NCBI RefSeq assembly: GCF_902859595.1
Contig: NZ_CADIJQ010000020.1
Coordinates: 1-45,331, forward strand
Source of the DNA: Achromobacter kerstersii
GTDB taxonomy: Bacteria; Pseudomonadota; Gammaproteobacteria; Burkholderiales; Burkholderiaceae_B
Reading direction: 5' to 3'
DNA: 45,331 bases
Shown: positions 22,794 through 31,292 of the stretch, one piece after another
Layout: every line of letters starts with the position of its first letter
Position numbering within the stretch: the stretch's first letter is position 1
Position numbers and translations under genes: made by a program
Notes under the pieces: model-generated
What the model was told of the DNA's origin: nothing
Database searches by the model: none
The model's input: the letters and a program-made list of their open reading frames with translations, nothing else

Positions 22794-24020
22794 ATGGCCG
22801 TTAATTTGCAGATCCCCTCCGAGTCCGAAATTTTTCCTGTTGCCGGCGTTGAAATCGGCGTCACCGAGGCCGGCATCCGCAAAGCCAACCGACGTGACCT
22901 GACCGTCTTCCGTCTGGCCGAAGGCACGAGCGTGGCGGGCGTGTTCACGCGCAACCGCTTCTGCGCCGCCCCGGTGCAGGTCTGCCAGGCCCATCTGGCC
23001 GCTGGCGGCCCCATCAGCGCGCTGGTCATCAACACCGGCAACGCCAACGCTGGCACCGGCGAAGAAGGCCTGAAGAAAGCCAAAGATACCTGCGACGCGC
23101 TGGGCAAATTGCTGGGCGTGCCTGCCAGCCAGATCCTGCCGTTCTCAACCGGCGTCATCCTGGAGCCGCTGCCGCTTGACCGCCTGGTCGCCGGCCTGCC
23201 GGGCGCCATCGCCAACCTGGCGGCCGACCACTGGTCCAGCGCCGCCCACGGCATCATGACGACCGACACGCTGCCGAAGATCTCGTCGGCCAAGGTGCAG
23301 ATCGACGGCAAGACCGTCACCTTCACCGGCATCAGCAAAGGCGCGGGCATGATCCGCCCGAACATGGCGACGATGCTCAGCTTCCTGGCCACCGATGCCG
23401 GCATCGCCCAGCCGCTGCTGCGCAAGCTGGCCGTCGAAATCGCTGACGCGTCGTTCAACCGCATCACCGTTGACGGCGACACGTCCACGAATGACTCGTT
23501 CATCATCGCCGCCACCGGCAAGTCGGGCGTGACCGTCAACAGCGAATCCGACGCCGCCTACGCCGCCGTGCGCGATGCGCTGACCGCCGCCGCGCTGGAA
23601 CTGGCTACGAAGATCGTGCGCGACGCCGAAGGCGCCACCAAGTTCATGACCATCCGCGTCGAAGAAGCCGGCACCACCGAAGAAGCGCTGAAGGTGGCTT
23701 ATGCCGTGGCCCACTCGCCGCTGGTCAAGACCGCCTTTTTCGCATCCGACCCCAACCTGGGCCGCATCCTGGCCGCCGTCGGCTACGCCGGCATCGACGA
23801 TCTGGACGTGTCCAACATCCGCCTGTGGCTGGACGATGTGCTGGTGGCCAAGAACGGCGGCCGCAACCCCGACTACCAGGAAGCCGATGGCCAACGCGTG
23901 ATGAAGCAGGCCGAGATTTCGGTGCGCATTGCGCTGGGCCGCGGCCAGGTGTCGGACACGGTCTACACCTGCGACTTCTCGCACGAATACGTGTCGATCA
24001 ACGCCGACTACCGTTCTTGA
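22794..24020 (+). CDS. argJ: Bifunctional glutamate N-acetyltransferase/amino-acid acetyltransferase ArgJ
   Basis: A 408-residue ornithine acetyltransferase of arginine synthesis. It transfers acetyl from N-acetylornithine to glutamate and may also use acetyl-CoA. The autocleavage site is intact: KGAGMIRPNMATML with Thr193 as the nucleophile, so the protein should process into alpha and beta chains. The C-terminal DLSHEYV-like sequence (CDFSHEYVSINADYRS) is typical. The ATG lies 7 bp after an AGAGACGAAG ribosome site. Followed by the DUF815 gene after 6 bp. Confidence 0.97.
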   Translation: MAVNLQIPSESEIFPVAGVEIGVTEAGIRKANRRDLTVFRLAEGTSVAGVFTRNRFCAAPVQVCQAHLAAGGPISALVINTGNANAGTGEEGLKKAKDTCDALGKLLGVPASQILPFSTGVILEPLPLDRLVAGLPGAIANLAADHWSSAAHGIMTTDTLPKISSAKVQIDGKTVTFTGISKGAGMIRPNMATMLSFLATDAGIAQPLLRKLAVEIADASFNRITVDGDTSTNDSFIIAATGKSGVTVNSESDAAYAAVRDALTAAALELATKIVRDAEGATKFMTIRVEEAGTTEEALKVAYAVAHSPLVKTAFFASDPNLGRILAAVGYAGIDDLDVSNIRLWLDDVLVAKNGGRNPDYQEADGQRVMKQAEISVRIALGRGQVSDTVYTCDFSHEYVSINADYRS

Positions 24021-24026
24021 TCCGCC

Positions 24027-24893
24027 ATGAGCGCTAGCGAGTTCACCACCCTTATCCAGCGCGCCGAGCGCGTGCTGGCGCAGCTTGAAGCCTTTCTGCC
24101 GCCCGCCACGCCCGAGATCGACTGGAGCGCGCATGCGTTCCGTTGGCGCAAGCGGGGCGCGCGCGGCTGGCTGGATGCGGTGCGCCACGTGGCGCGCATC
24201 GACATGGAAGACCTTCAGCACATCGAGCGCCAGAAGGCCACCATCGACCGCAACACGGTCCAGTTTCTGGAACACAAACCGGCCAACAACGTGCTGATGA
24301 CTGGCGCGCGCGGCACCGGCAAGAGTTCGCTGGTGAAGGCCATGCTGGCCGCCTACGGCGAGCGCGGCTTGCGTTTGATCGAAGTCGACAAGTCTGACCT
24401 GGGCGACCTGGCCGACATCGTCGAACTCGTCGCCGCGCGCCCCGAACGCTTCATCGTCTTCTGCGACGACCTGTCGTTCGAAGAAGGCGAACCCGGCTAC
24501 AAGGCCCTGAAGTCGGTGCTGGATGGTTCCGTGTCGGCCTCGGGCGACAACGTGCTGATCTACGCCACGTCCAACCGGCGCCACCTGATGCCGGAATACA
24601 TGAGCGAGAACTTGCAGGCCAAGCATCAGCCCGATGGCGAAATCCATCCGGGCGAGACGGTCGAAGAGAAGATCTCGCTGTCCGAGCGCTTCGGCCTGTG
24701 GCTGTCGTTCTACCCCTTCAAGCAAGACGACTATCTGGACATCGTCTACCACTGGCTGCGCGAGCTGGGTTGCCCGGAGGCGCACATCGCGCCGTCGCGC
24801 ACCGAAGCGCTGCAATGGACGATCGAACGCGGTTCGCGTTCCGGCCGCGTGGCGTATCAGTTCGCACGCGATTGGGCGGCCCGCCATGTCTGA
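24027..24893 (+). CDS. DUF815 AAA+ family ATP-binding protein
   Basis: A 288-residue P-loop ATPase of the DUF815 family. Walker A is GARGTGKSS (93-101), Walker B FIVFCDDLSF (about 147-156), and YATSNRRHLMPE is a sensor-1-like segment. The fold is AAA+; biochemical function is not established to my knowledge. It is co-transcribed with argJ (6 bp gap) and overlaps the Nudix/ThiE gene by 8 bp. This order (argJ, DUF815, mutT) recurs in betaproteobacteria. Confidence 0.92.
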   Translation: MSASEFTTLIQRAERVLAQLEAFLPPATPEIDWSAHAFRWRKRGARGWLDAVRHVARIDMEDLQHIERQKATIDRNTVQFLEHKPANNVLMTGARGTGKSSLVKAMLAAYGERGLRLIEVDKSDLGDLADIVELVAARPERFIVFCDDLSFEEGEPGYKALKSVLDGSVSASGDNVLIYATSNRRHLMPEYMSENLQAKHQPDGEIHPGETVEEKISLSERFGLWLSFYPFKQDDYLDIVYHWLRELGCPEAHIAPSRTEALQWTIERGSRSGRVAYQFARDWAARHV

Positions 24894-25848
24894 AAAAATC
24901 GTCGACGTTGCCGCCGGCTTGATCCTGCGCCCCGATGGCATGCTGCTGCTGGGCCAACGCCCCGAAGGCAAGCCGTGGTCGGGCTGGTGGGAATTGCCGG
25001 GCGGCAAGCTGGAGCCGGGCGAGACCGTGCTGGAAGCGCTGGCGCGCGAGTTGCAGGAAGAACTGGGCATCCGCGTCACGCAATCGCGTCCGTGGGTGAC
25101 CTATGTGCACGTCTATCCGCACACCACCGTGCGCCTGGCGTTCTGCCATGTCACGGCGTGGGAAGGCGAACCGCAAGGGCTGGAAAACCAGCGCCTGGAA
25201 TGGGTCAACCCCGCCAACGCGGCATCGGTCGGCGATCTGCTTCCCGCCACCCTGCCCCCGCTGCGCTGGCTGCAACTGCCCACCACTTATGGCATCAGCT
25301 CGATCGGCTCGCGTGCCGGCGTGGCCGCGTTCCTGGGCCGGCTGGACGCGGCGCTTGCGCGTGGCGTGAAGCTCGTGCAACTGCGTGAACCTCAATGGCC
25401 CGATGGCGCCGGCGCAGCATCGCTGCATGAAGTTTTTCAGCAAGTGATCAAGCGCTGCCACGCCGCTGGCGCGCGTGTGCTGGTCAACAGCGCGCACCCC
25501 GCGGCATGGTGGAAAGAAGCCGACGGCGTGCACCTGCGCACGGCGGACGCCGCCCGCTTGCACGCACGGCCCGAATTGCCGGCCGGCGCGCTGGTTGGCG
25601 TGTCCGCGCACGACAACGCGCAAGTCGTCCACGCCCGTGAAATCGGCGCCGACTTTGCCGTGCTTGGCCCCGTGCTGGACACGCCCAGCCACCCTGGCGC
25701 CGCAACGCTCGGCTGGGAAGGCTTTGTCGCGGGCAATCGCGATGCGGGCATTCCCGTCTTCGCGTTGGGCGGCCAGTCCACCACCACCGTGTCGCACGCA
25801 CTACGCCACGGTGCGCACGGCATCGCGGGTATACGTGGCGTGATCTGA
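24886..25848 (+). CDS. Nudix (MutT-like) hydrolase fused to a ThiE-like TIM-barrel domain
   Basis: A 320-residue two-domain protein. Residues 1-130 form a Nudix hydrolase with a complete Nudix box, GGKLEPGETVLEALARELQEELGI, as in MutT 8-oxo-dGTP diphosphatase. Residues about 138-320 resemble thiamine phosphate synthase/TenI: VKLVQLREPQW, VLVNSAHPAAW, DGVHLRTADAA, DFAVLGPVLDTPSHPGA and VFALGGQS. The first domain probably sanitises oxidised nucleotides. The role of the second is unclear and it may not be an active ThiE. The ATG at 24886 overlaps the DUF815 stop. Confidence 0.9.
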   Translation: MSEKIVDVAAGLILRPDGMLLLGQRPEGKPWSGWWELPGGKLEPGETVLEALARELQEELGIRVTQSRPWVTYVHVYPHTTVRLAFCHVTAWEGEPQGLENQRLEWVNPANAASVGDLLPATLPPLRWLQLPTTYGISSIGSRAGVAAFLGRLDAALARGVKLVQLREPQWPDGAGAASLHEVFQQVIKRCHAAGARVLVNSAHPAAWWKEADGVHLRTADAARLHARPELPAGALVGVSAHDNAQVVHAREIGADFAVLGPVLDTPSHPGAATLGWEGFVAGNRDAGIPVFALGGQSTTTVSHALRHGAHGIAGIRGVI

Positions 25849-25857
25849 CTGACCTGC

Positions 25858-25899
25858 GGGGCCGGAAGTCTGGCAAGATGTAAGTCTTATCGGCCCCGC
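25858..25899. other. Inverted repeat between the Nudix gene and the TetR gene
   Basis: CGGGGCCG (25858-25865) and CGGCCCCG (25892-25899) are perfect 8-bp arms with a 26-bp spacer. It lies 9 bp after the Nudix/ThiE stop and about 90 bp before the TetR start. It could be a weak transcription stop or an operator; the sequence does not decide. Confidence 0.35.
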
Positions 25900-25989
25900 C
25901 GCCGGCTCCTCCGGCGCCGCTCCGGTCCTGATAGCCGGGTGTCCCGCGTGACGGGCCACGACAGCTCTCTCGTCATGAAGGAACATGTC

Positions 25990-26655
25990 ATGTCCCGCCG
26001 TGCGAATACCGAGCGCCAAATACTCCAAGCCCTTGAAGCCCAGATCCTGGAAACAGGCATGGGCGGAGTCGGCATCAACGCCATCGCCAAACGCGCAGGC
26101 GTCAGCAAAGAACTCATCTACCGCTATTTCGACGGCATGCCGGGCCTGCTGCTGGCGTGGATGAAAGAACAAGATTTCTGGACACGCAACCCCGGCTTGT
26201 TGGCCGCAGAGGAATCCAGCCAGCGCACGCCGGCCGATCTGATTCTGACGATGCTGCGCGCGCAGATCGAAACGCTATTAGGCAATGAAACCCTGCGCGA
26301 AGTGCGGCGCTGGGAACTGATCGAACAGAACGACGTCACCGCAACGCTTGCCGAACGCCGCGAAAATGCCGCGCGCGGATTCATCGAGCGCGTTGACGAA
26401 CTTGCGCCTGACGTAGACGTGCCTGCTGTGGCGGGCGTGATACTGGCCGGGGCGGTGTACCTGACATTGCGCGCCAAAACCGCCACGCATTTTTTAGGCT
26501 TGCCGCTGCATGAGCCGGAAGGCTGGGCGCGCATCGACAAAGCGCTGGAATACCTGGTTGCGCACAGCTTTCCGGATGAGCTCAATGCCGAAGCGTTATC
26601 GGCATTGGAAGCGCGCCGCCAAAGCAGCGCGGCGTCCGGCGAACCCGTCGTGTGA
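25990..26655 (+). CDS. TetR/AcrR family transcriptional regulator
   Basis: A 221-residue regulator with an N-terminal TetR helix-turn-helix: ERQILQALEAQILETGMGGVGINAIAKRAGVSKELIYRYFDGMPGLL (about 7-55). The ligand-binding domain follows. The start at 25990 has AAGGAAC six bases upstream; earlier starts add non-conserved residues. It converges on the RND efflux operon, with only 12 bp between the two stop codons. It may regulate that pump, but a convergent arrangement is weaker evidence than a divergent one. Confidence 0.88.
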   Translation: MSRRANTERQILQALEAQILETGMGGVGINAIAKRAGVSKELIYRYFDGMPGLLLAWMKEQDFWTRNPGLLAAEESSQRTPADLILTMLRAQIETLLGNETLREVRRWELIEQNDVTATLAERRENAARGFIERVDELAPDVDVPAVAGVILAGAVYLTLRAKTATHFLGLPLHEPEGWARIDKALEYLVAHSFPDELNAEALSALEARRQSSAASGEPVV

Positions 26656-26667
26656 CCCGCTGCGCGT

Positions 26668-28182
26668 TCAGTTCACAGGGGCTGTCGTCGAGGCAGGCGC
26701 AGGCGCTGCATCGGCCTGCTGCACCGCCGGCAGGCCATCCCAACCCCCGCCCAACGCCACAATCAAATTCACGCTGGCCACCAGACGCGTGCCCAACAGG
26801 CTCAGCGCGTTGCGCTCGCTGTTGAGCGCGGTGGCGTCCACCACCGCCACACTCAGGTAATCCACCAGCCCGGCCTGGTACTGGTTCTGGATCAAACGCA
26901 GCGATTCGCGTGCGGACTCCAGCGCACGGCGTTGCACGACCTGTTCGTTCTCCATGACCCGCAGCTGGATCAGATAGTCCTCAACTTCACGCAAGCCCAC
27001 CAATGCGGCTTGGCGGTAAGCGGCGGCCTGCGAGTCATAGGACGCGCGCGCCTGTTCGACTTGCGCCGCGCGCGCGCCGCCGTCGAAGATCGTCATGGCC
27101 AGCGCTGGCCCCAAGGACCAGAAGCGCGCGGGCGCGGTCAGCAGCTCGGCAAACTGCCCGTTGCGAAAACCGCCATCGGCCGACAAGGTCAGCGACGGGA
27201 ACCACGCGGCCTCGGCCACGCCGATCTGCGCATTGGCCGCCGCCGCACGGCGTTCGGCTGCCGCCACATCAGGACGGCGCTCCAGCAGTTCAGACGGCAG
27301 GCCCACCGGAATCTGCGGCAGTTGCAGCGTGAAGACGGCGGGCGGCAGGCTGAAGTGCGACGGCGCCTGCCCCATCAGCACCGCAATCGCGTGCTCGTAC
27401 TGGCCGCGCTGCCAGTCCAGGTCGATCGATTGGGCGCGCGTGCTTTCCACCTGCGTGCGCGCCACGGCCACATCGGCCTGCCCCGCCACACCGACGGCAT
27501 AGCGGTTCTGCGTCAGCTGCAATGACTTCTCGTACGCCGCCACCGTGGCGTCCAGCAAGCGCTTTTGTTCATCCAGCACGCGCAGTTGCAGATAGGTCTG
27601 CACCAGCGCCGCCTGCGCGCTTAAGCGCGTGGCGGCCAGGTCGGCCAGGCTTGCGGCCGCGCTGGCTTCAGACGATTCGGTGCTGCGCCGCACGCGGCCC
27701 CACACGTCCAATTCCCAACTGACGCTGCCGGTCACCGTGTACTGGTTCGACACGTTGCTGCCGTTGGACACCGACGACGACCCGTTGCCGTTGCCGCTGC
27801 CCGCACGCGACATGCCGGCGCTTGCGCCCACCGTGGGGTAGAAACCAGCGCGTGCGGCGCGCACCAAACCCAGCGCCTGACGGTAATTCGCTTCGGCTTG
27901 GGCGATGGTCTGGTTCGACGTATTCAAGCGGTCGACCAGCCCATTCAAGGTGGCGTCGTCATAGACGAGCCACCAGGCGCCACGGTCTGCGTCGTCGCGC
28001 GGTTGCGCGCGCTTCCAGCCTTCCACCTGATCCTGGCCTTGCGCTTCTTTATAGGACGCGCCCACATCGAGCTCGGGGCGTTGGTAGTCGGGGCCAACCG
28101 CGCAGGCGCCCAACAGCGCGCACAGCGCGATCGTGGCGGCGCTGCGGGGAAAGAAGGCGTGCAAAGGCGTGATGCGGATCAT
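26668..28182 (-). CDS. RND efflux outer membrane factor lipoprotein (OprM/OpmB, NodT family)
   Basis: A 504-residue outer membrane channel subunit. It has a lipoprotein signal with the lipobox LGAC (Cys27), then VGPDYQRPELDV, the usual start of NodT-family factors. Two repeated helical/beta-barrel halves follow (RAGFYPTVGASAGMSR in the first, AAWFPSLTLSADGGF in the second). The C-terminus is low-complexity Ala/Pro/Thr. It is the last gene of the pump operon, overlapping the upstream RND gene by 4 bp (ATGA), and should complete the tripartite exporter. Confidence 0.93.
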   Translation of the reverse strand: MIRITPLHAFFPRSAATIALCALLGACAVGPDYQRPELDVGASYKEAQGQDQVEGWKRAQPRDDADRGAWWLVYDDATLNGLVDRLNTSNQTIAQAEANYRQALGLVRAARAGFYPTVGASAGMSRAGSGNGNGSSSVSNGSNVSNQYTVTGSVSWELDVWGRVRRSTESSEASAAASLADLAATRLSAQAALVQTYLQLRVLDEQKRLLDATVAAYEKSLQLTQNRYAVGVAGQADVAVARTQVESTRAQSIDLDWQRGQYEHAIAVLMGQAPSHFSLPPAVFTLQLPQIPVGLPSELLERRPDVAAAERRAAAANAQIGVAEAAWFPSLTLSADGGFRNGQFAELLTAPARFWSLGPALAMTIFDGGARAAQVEQARASYDSQAAAYRQAALVGLREVEDYLIQLRVMENEQVVQRRALESARESLRLIQNQYQAGLVDYLSVAVVDATALNSERNALSLLGTRLVASVNLIVALGGGWDGLPAVQQADAAPAPASTTAPVN

Positions 28183-31100
28183 GTGTGTTCTATGGAATCA
28201 GGGGCGGCGTTCCGCGTGCCGCGCCCGCGCGCGGCCCAGAGACGGAAACGGTCCAGGTAGAGATAGACCACAGGCGTGGTGTACAGCGTGAGGATCTGGC
28301 TTAGCACCAGGCCACCCACGATGGTAATGCCCAGGGGCTGGCGCATTTCAACGCCTGCGCCGGTGGCAAGCACCAGCGGCAGCGCGCCGAAAATAGCGGC
28401 CATGGTCGTCATCATGATGGGGCGAAAGCGTGTCAGGCACGCCTGAAAGATGGCGTCGCGCGGCGCCATGCCCTGGTTGCGCTCGGCATCCAGCGCAAAG
28501 TCCACCATCATGATGGCGTTCTTCTTCACGATGCCGATCAGCAGGAACACCCCGATCAGCGCGATCAGTGTGAAGTCATATCGCACCAGCAGCAGCGCCA
28601 GCAACGCGCCCAACCCCGCGGACGGCAGAGTCGACAGAATCGTCAGCGGATGCACGAAGCTTTCATAGAGGATGCCCAGCACGATATACATCGTGACCAG
28701 CGCGGCCAGAATCAGCCAGGGCTGCTGCGCCAAGGTCTGCTGCAAGGCGGCGGCGGTGCCTTGGAAGCCCGCCTGGATCTGATCCGACGGCAAGCCGATG
28801 CGCGCCACCGCGGCATCAATGGCGGCGGTGGCCTGGCCCAGCGAGACGCCGGGCGCCAGGCTGAAAGACACGGTGTCGGCCACGAACAAGCCCTGGTGTT
28901 GCACGCTGAGCGGCGCGTTACCGTTTTCAAGCGTGGCGAATGACAGCAAGGGCACGCGCGCGCCCGTCGACGTAATCACCTCGACCTGCTTCAGCGATTC
29001 AATGTCTTCCGCAAACTTCGGCGCCAGCCCCAGCACCACGTGATACTGGTTCAGCGGGCCGTACATCACCGACACCTGACGCTGGCTGAACGAGTTGTTC
29101 AACACCGTCGAAATCGTGGACATGCTGACGCCCAGGCGTGTCGCGGCCTCGCGGTCGATCACCAGATTGATCTGGCGGCCCTTGTCCTCGACGTCGGTAT
29201 CCACGTCGGTGATTTCGGGAATCTTGGCCATGGCCTGCTGCACCTTCGGCATCCACGTGCGCAGCAATTGCAGGTCGCCCGACATCAGCGTGTAGTCATA
29301 CGAGCCCTGGCTTTGCCGTCCGCCGATGCGGATATCTTGCTGCGACACCAGGAACATGCGCGCGCCCGGCATGTTTTGCAGCTTGCCGCGCAGGCGGTTG
29401 ATGACGACATCGGCCGACACCTTGCGTTCTTCCAAGGGCTTCAACTGAATCTGCATGAAGCTGCTGTTGCTGCCGCCCCGCCCGCCCGCATAACCCGTCA
29501 TGCTCTGCACCGCCGGGTCCGCCAGCACGATCTTGCGCAAGGCGTTCAGTTTCGGCACCGTGGCCTGGAACGACGTGCCCTGATCCACGCGGAAAAAGCC
29601 CAGCAACTGGCCCGTGTCCTGCTGCGGGAAGAAGCCCTTGGGCACCACCATGTACAGGTAAACGTTCAAGCCCACGGCCACGGCCAGAATCACCATCATC
29701 AGCCGGCCGTGCGCCAGCGCCCAGCGCAGGCTGCGGCGGTAGCCATCCAGCATGGCGTCGAAGCCGCGTTCGGACCAGCGCGACAGCCGTCCGGGCGGCT
29801 TCTGCTCCTTGGGTTCGGGCCGCAGCAGACGCGCGCACATCATCGGCGTCAAGGTCAGCGACACAACCAAAGACACCATGATGGCGGCCGACAAGGTCAC
29901 GGCAAATTCGCGGAACAAGCGGCCGACGACACCGCCCATCAACAGGATGGGAATGAACACCGCCACCAGCGACAAGCTCATCGACAGCACCGTGAAGCCG
30001 ACTTCGCGCGAGCCGCGCAAGGCCGCGCGCATCGGCGACATCCCGTTCTCAACGTGCCGCATGATGTTCTCAAGCACCACGATGGCGTCGTCCACGACAA
30101 AGCCCGTGGCCACGATCAGCGCCATCAGCGAGATCGTATTCAGCGTGAAGCCGCACAGGTACATGATGCAGAACGTGCCGATCAGCGACACAGGCACAGC
30201 CACGCTGGGAATGATGGCCGCGCGCCACCGCCGCAAGAACAGCAGCACCACCAGCACCACCAGCCCCACAGCGATGATCAGCGTAAGTTCGGCCTCGTGC
30301 AGCGACGCCCGGATGCTGGGCGTGCGGTCTTGCGCCACGGTCATGTTCACATCCGCCGGCATCAGCGCTTGCAACACGGGCAGCTGCGCGCGCACGGCGT
30401 CCACGGCTTCGATGATGTTGGCGTCGGCCTGCCGGCGCACGATCATCAGGATGGCGTTGCGGTCGTTGTAGAAGCCGGTCTGGTACAGGTCTTCGACGGA
30501 ATCTTCCACGGTAGCCACGTCCGACACGCGCACCGGCGCGCCGTCGTTCCACGCCACAATCAGCGGCCGGTATTGCTCGGCGCGGCTCAACTGATCACTG
30601 ACCATGATCTGCCAGTGGTAGCGGTCGTTCTCCAGCACGCCCTTGGGCCGGTTCGCGTTGGCGTTGGCAAGCGTGGCGCGCAGCTGGTCCAGCGATACGC
30701 CGCGGTTGGCCAGCGCCCCCGGCAGCACGGTCACGCGCACGGCTGGCAGCGAGCTGCCGCCCACAGTGACTTCGCCCACCCCATCCACTTGCGCCAGTTT
30801 CTGCGCCACGATGGTGGACGCGATGTCGTACAGCTGGCCCTGGCTGAGCGTGTCAGACGTCAGCGCCAGCGTCATGATGGGCGCGTCGGACGGGTTGGAC
30901 TTGTGATACGTGGGGTTGCTGCGCAAGCCGCTGGGCAACAGCGAACGCGCGGCATTGATGGCGGCCTGCACGTCGCGCGCCGCACCGTTGATGTCGCGCG
31001 ACAAATCGAATTGCAGCGTGACTCGGGTGGACCCCTGCGAGCTGCTGGACGTCATTTCCGTCACGCCCGCAATGCTGCCCAACGACCGCTCCAGCGGCGT

Positions 31101-31292
31101 GGCCACGCTGGAGGCCATGGTTTCAGGGCTGGCGCCCGGCAGGCTGGCCGACACCGAAATCGTGGGGATGTCCACCTGCGGCAACGGCGCCACCGGCAAC
31201 AGGAAAAACGCCAGCATTCCCGCCATCACAACCGCCACGCTCAGCAGCGTGGTCGCCACTGGCCGGACGATGAAGGGCGCCGACAGGATCAT
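28179..31292 (-). CDS. mdtC: RND multidrug efflux permease, MdtC/MuxC-type
   Basis: A 1037-residue inner membrane RND pump with 12 expected TM helices and two large periplasmic loops. TM4 carries the proton-relay aspartate pair in ATGFVVDDAIVVLENIMRH. The second of two paralogous RND genes in the operon, it overlaps the first by 4 bp. In E. coli MdtB and MdtC form a heterotrimer exporting novobiocin, bile salts and other amphiphiles; Pseudomonas MuxABC-OpmB is equivalent. Choice of the MdtC name over MuxC is by family and order only. Confidence 0.92.
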   Translation of the reverse strand: MILSAPFIVRPVATTLLSVAVVMAGMLAFFLLPVAPLPQVDIPTISVSASLPGASPETMASSVATPLERSLGSIAGVTEMTSSSSQGSTRVTLQFDLSRDINGAARDVQAAINAARSLLPSGLRSNPTYHKSNPSDAPIMTLALTSDTLSQGQLYDIASTIVAQKLAQVDGVGEVTVGGSSLPAVRVTVLPGALANRGVSLDQLRATLANANANRPKGVLENDRYHWQIMVSDQLSRAEQYRPLIVAWNDGAPVRVSDVATVEDSVEDLYQTGFYNDRNAILMIVRRQADANIIEAVDAVRAQLPVLQALMPADVNMTVAQDRTPSIRASLHEAELTLIIAVGLVVLVVLLFLRRWRAAIIPSVAVPVSLIGTFCIMYLCGFTLNTISLMALIVATGFVVDDAIVVLENIMRHVENGMSPMRAALRGSREVGFTVLSMSLSLVAVFIPILLMGGVVGRLFREFAVTLSAAIMVSLVVSLTLTPMMCARLLRPEPKEQKPPGRLSRWSERGFDAMLDGYRRSLRWALAHGRLMMVILAVAVGLNVYLYMVVPKGFFPQQDTGQLLGFFRVDQGTSFQATVPKLNALRKIVLADPAVQSMTGYAGGRGGSNSSFMQIQLKPLEERKVSADVVINRLRGKLQNMPGARMFLVSQQDIRIGGRQSQGSYDYTLMSGDLQLLRTWMPKVQQAMAKIPEITDVDTDVEDKGRQINLVIDREAATRLGVSMSTISTVLNNSFSQRQVSVMYGPLNQYHVVLGLAPKFAEDIESLKQVEVITSTGARVPLLSFATLENGNAPLSVQHQGLFVADTVSFSLAPGVSLGQATAAIDAAVARIGLPSDQIQAGFQGTAAALQQTLAQQPWLILAALVTMYIVLGILYESFVHPLTILSTLPSAGLGALLALLLVRYDFTLIALIGVFLLIGIVKKNAIMMVDFALDAERNQGMAPRDAIFQACLTRFRPIMMTTMAAIFGALPLVLATGAGVEMRQPLGITIVGGLVLSQILTLYTTPVVYLYLDRFRLWAARGRGTRNAAPDSIEHT

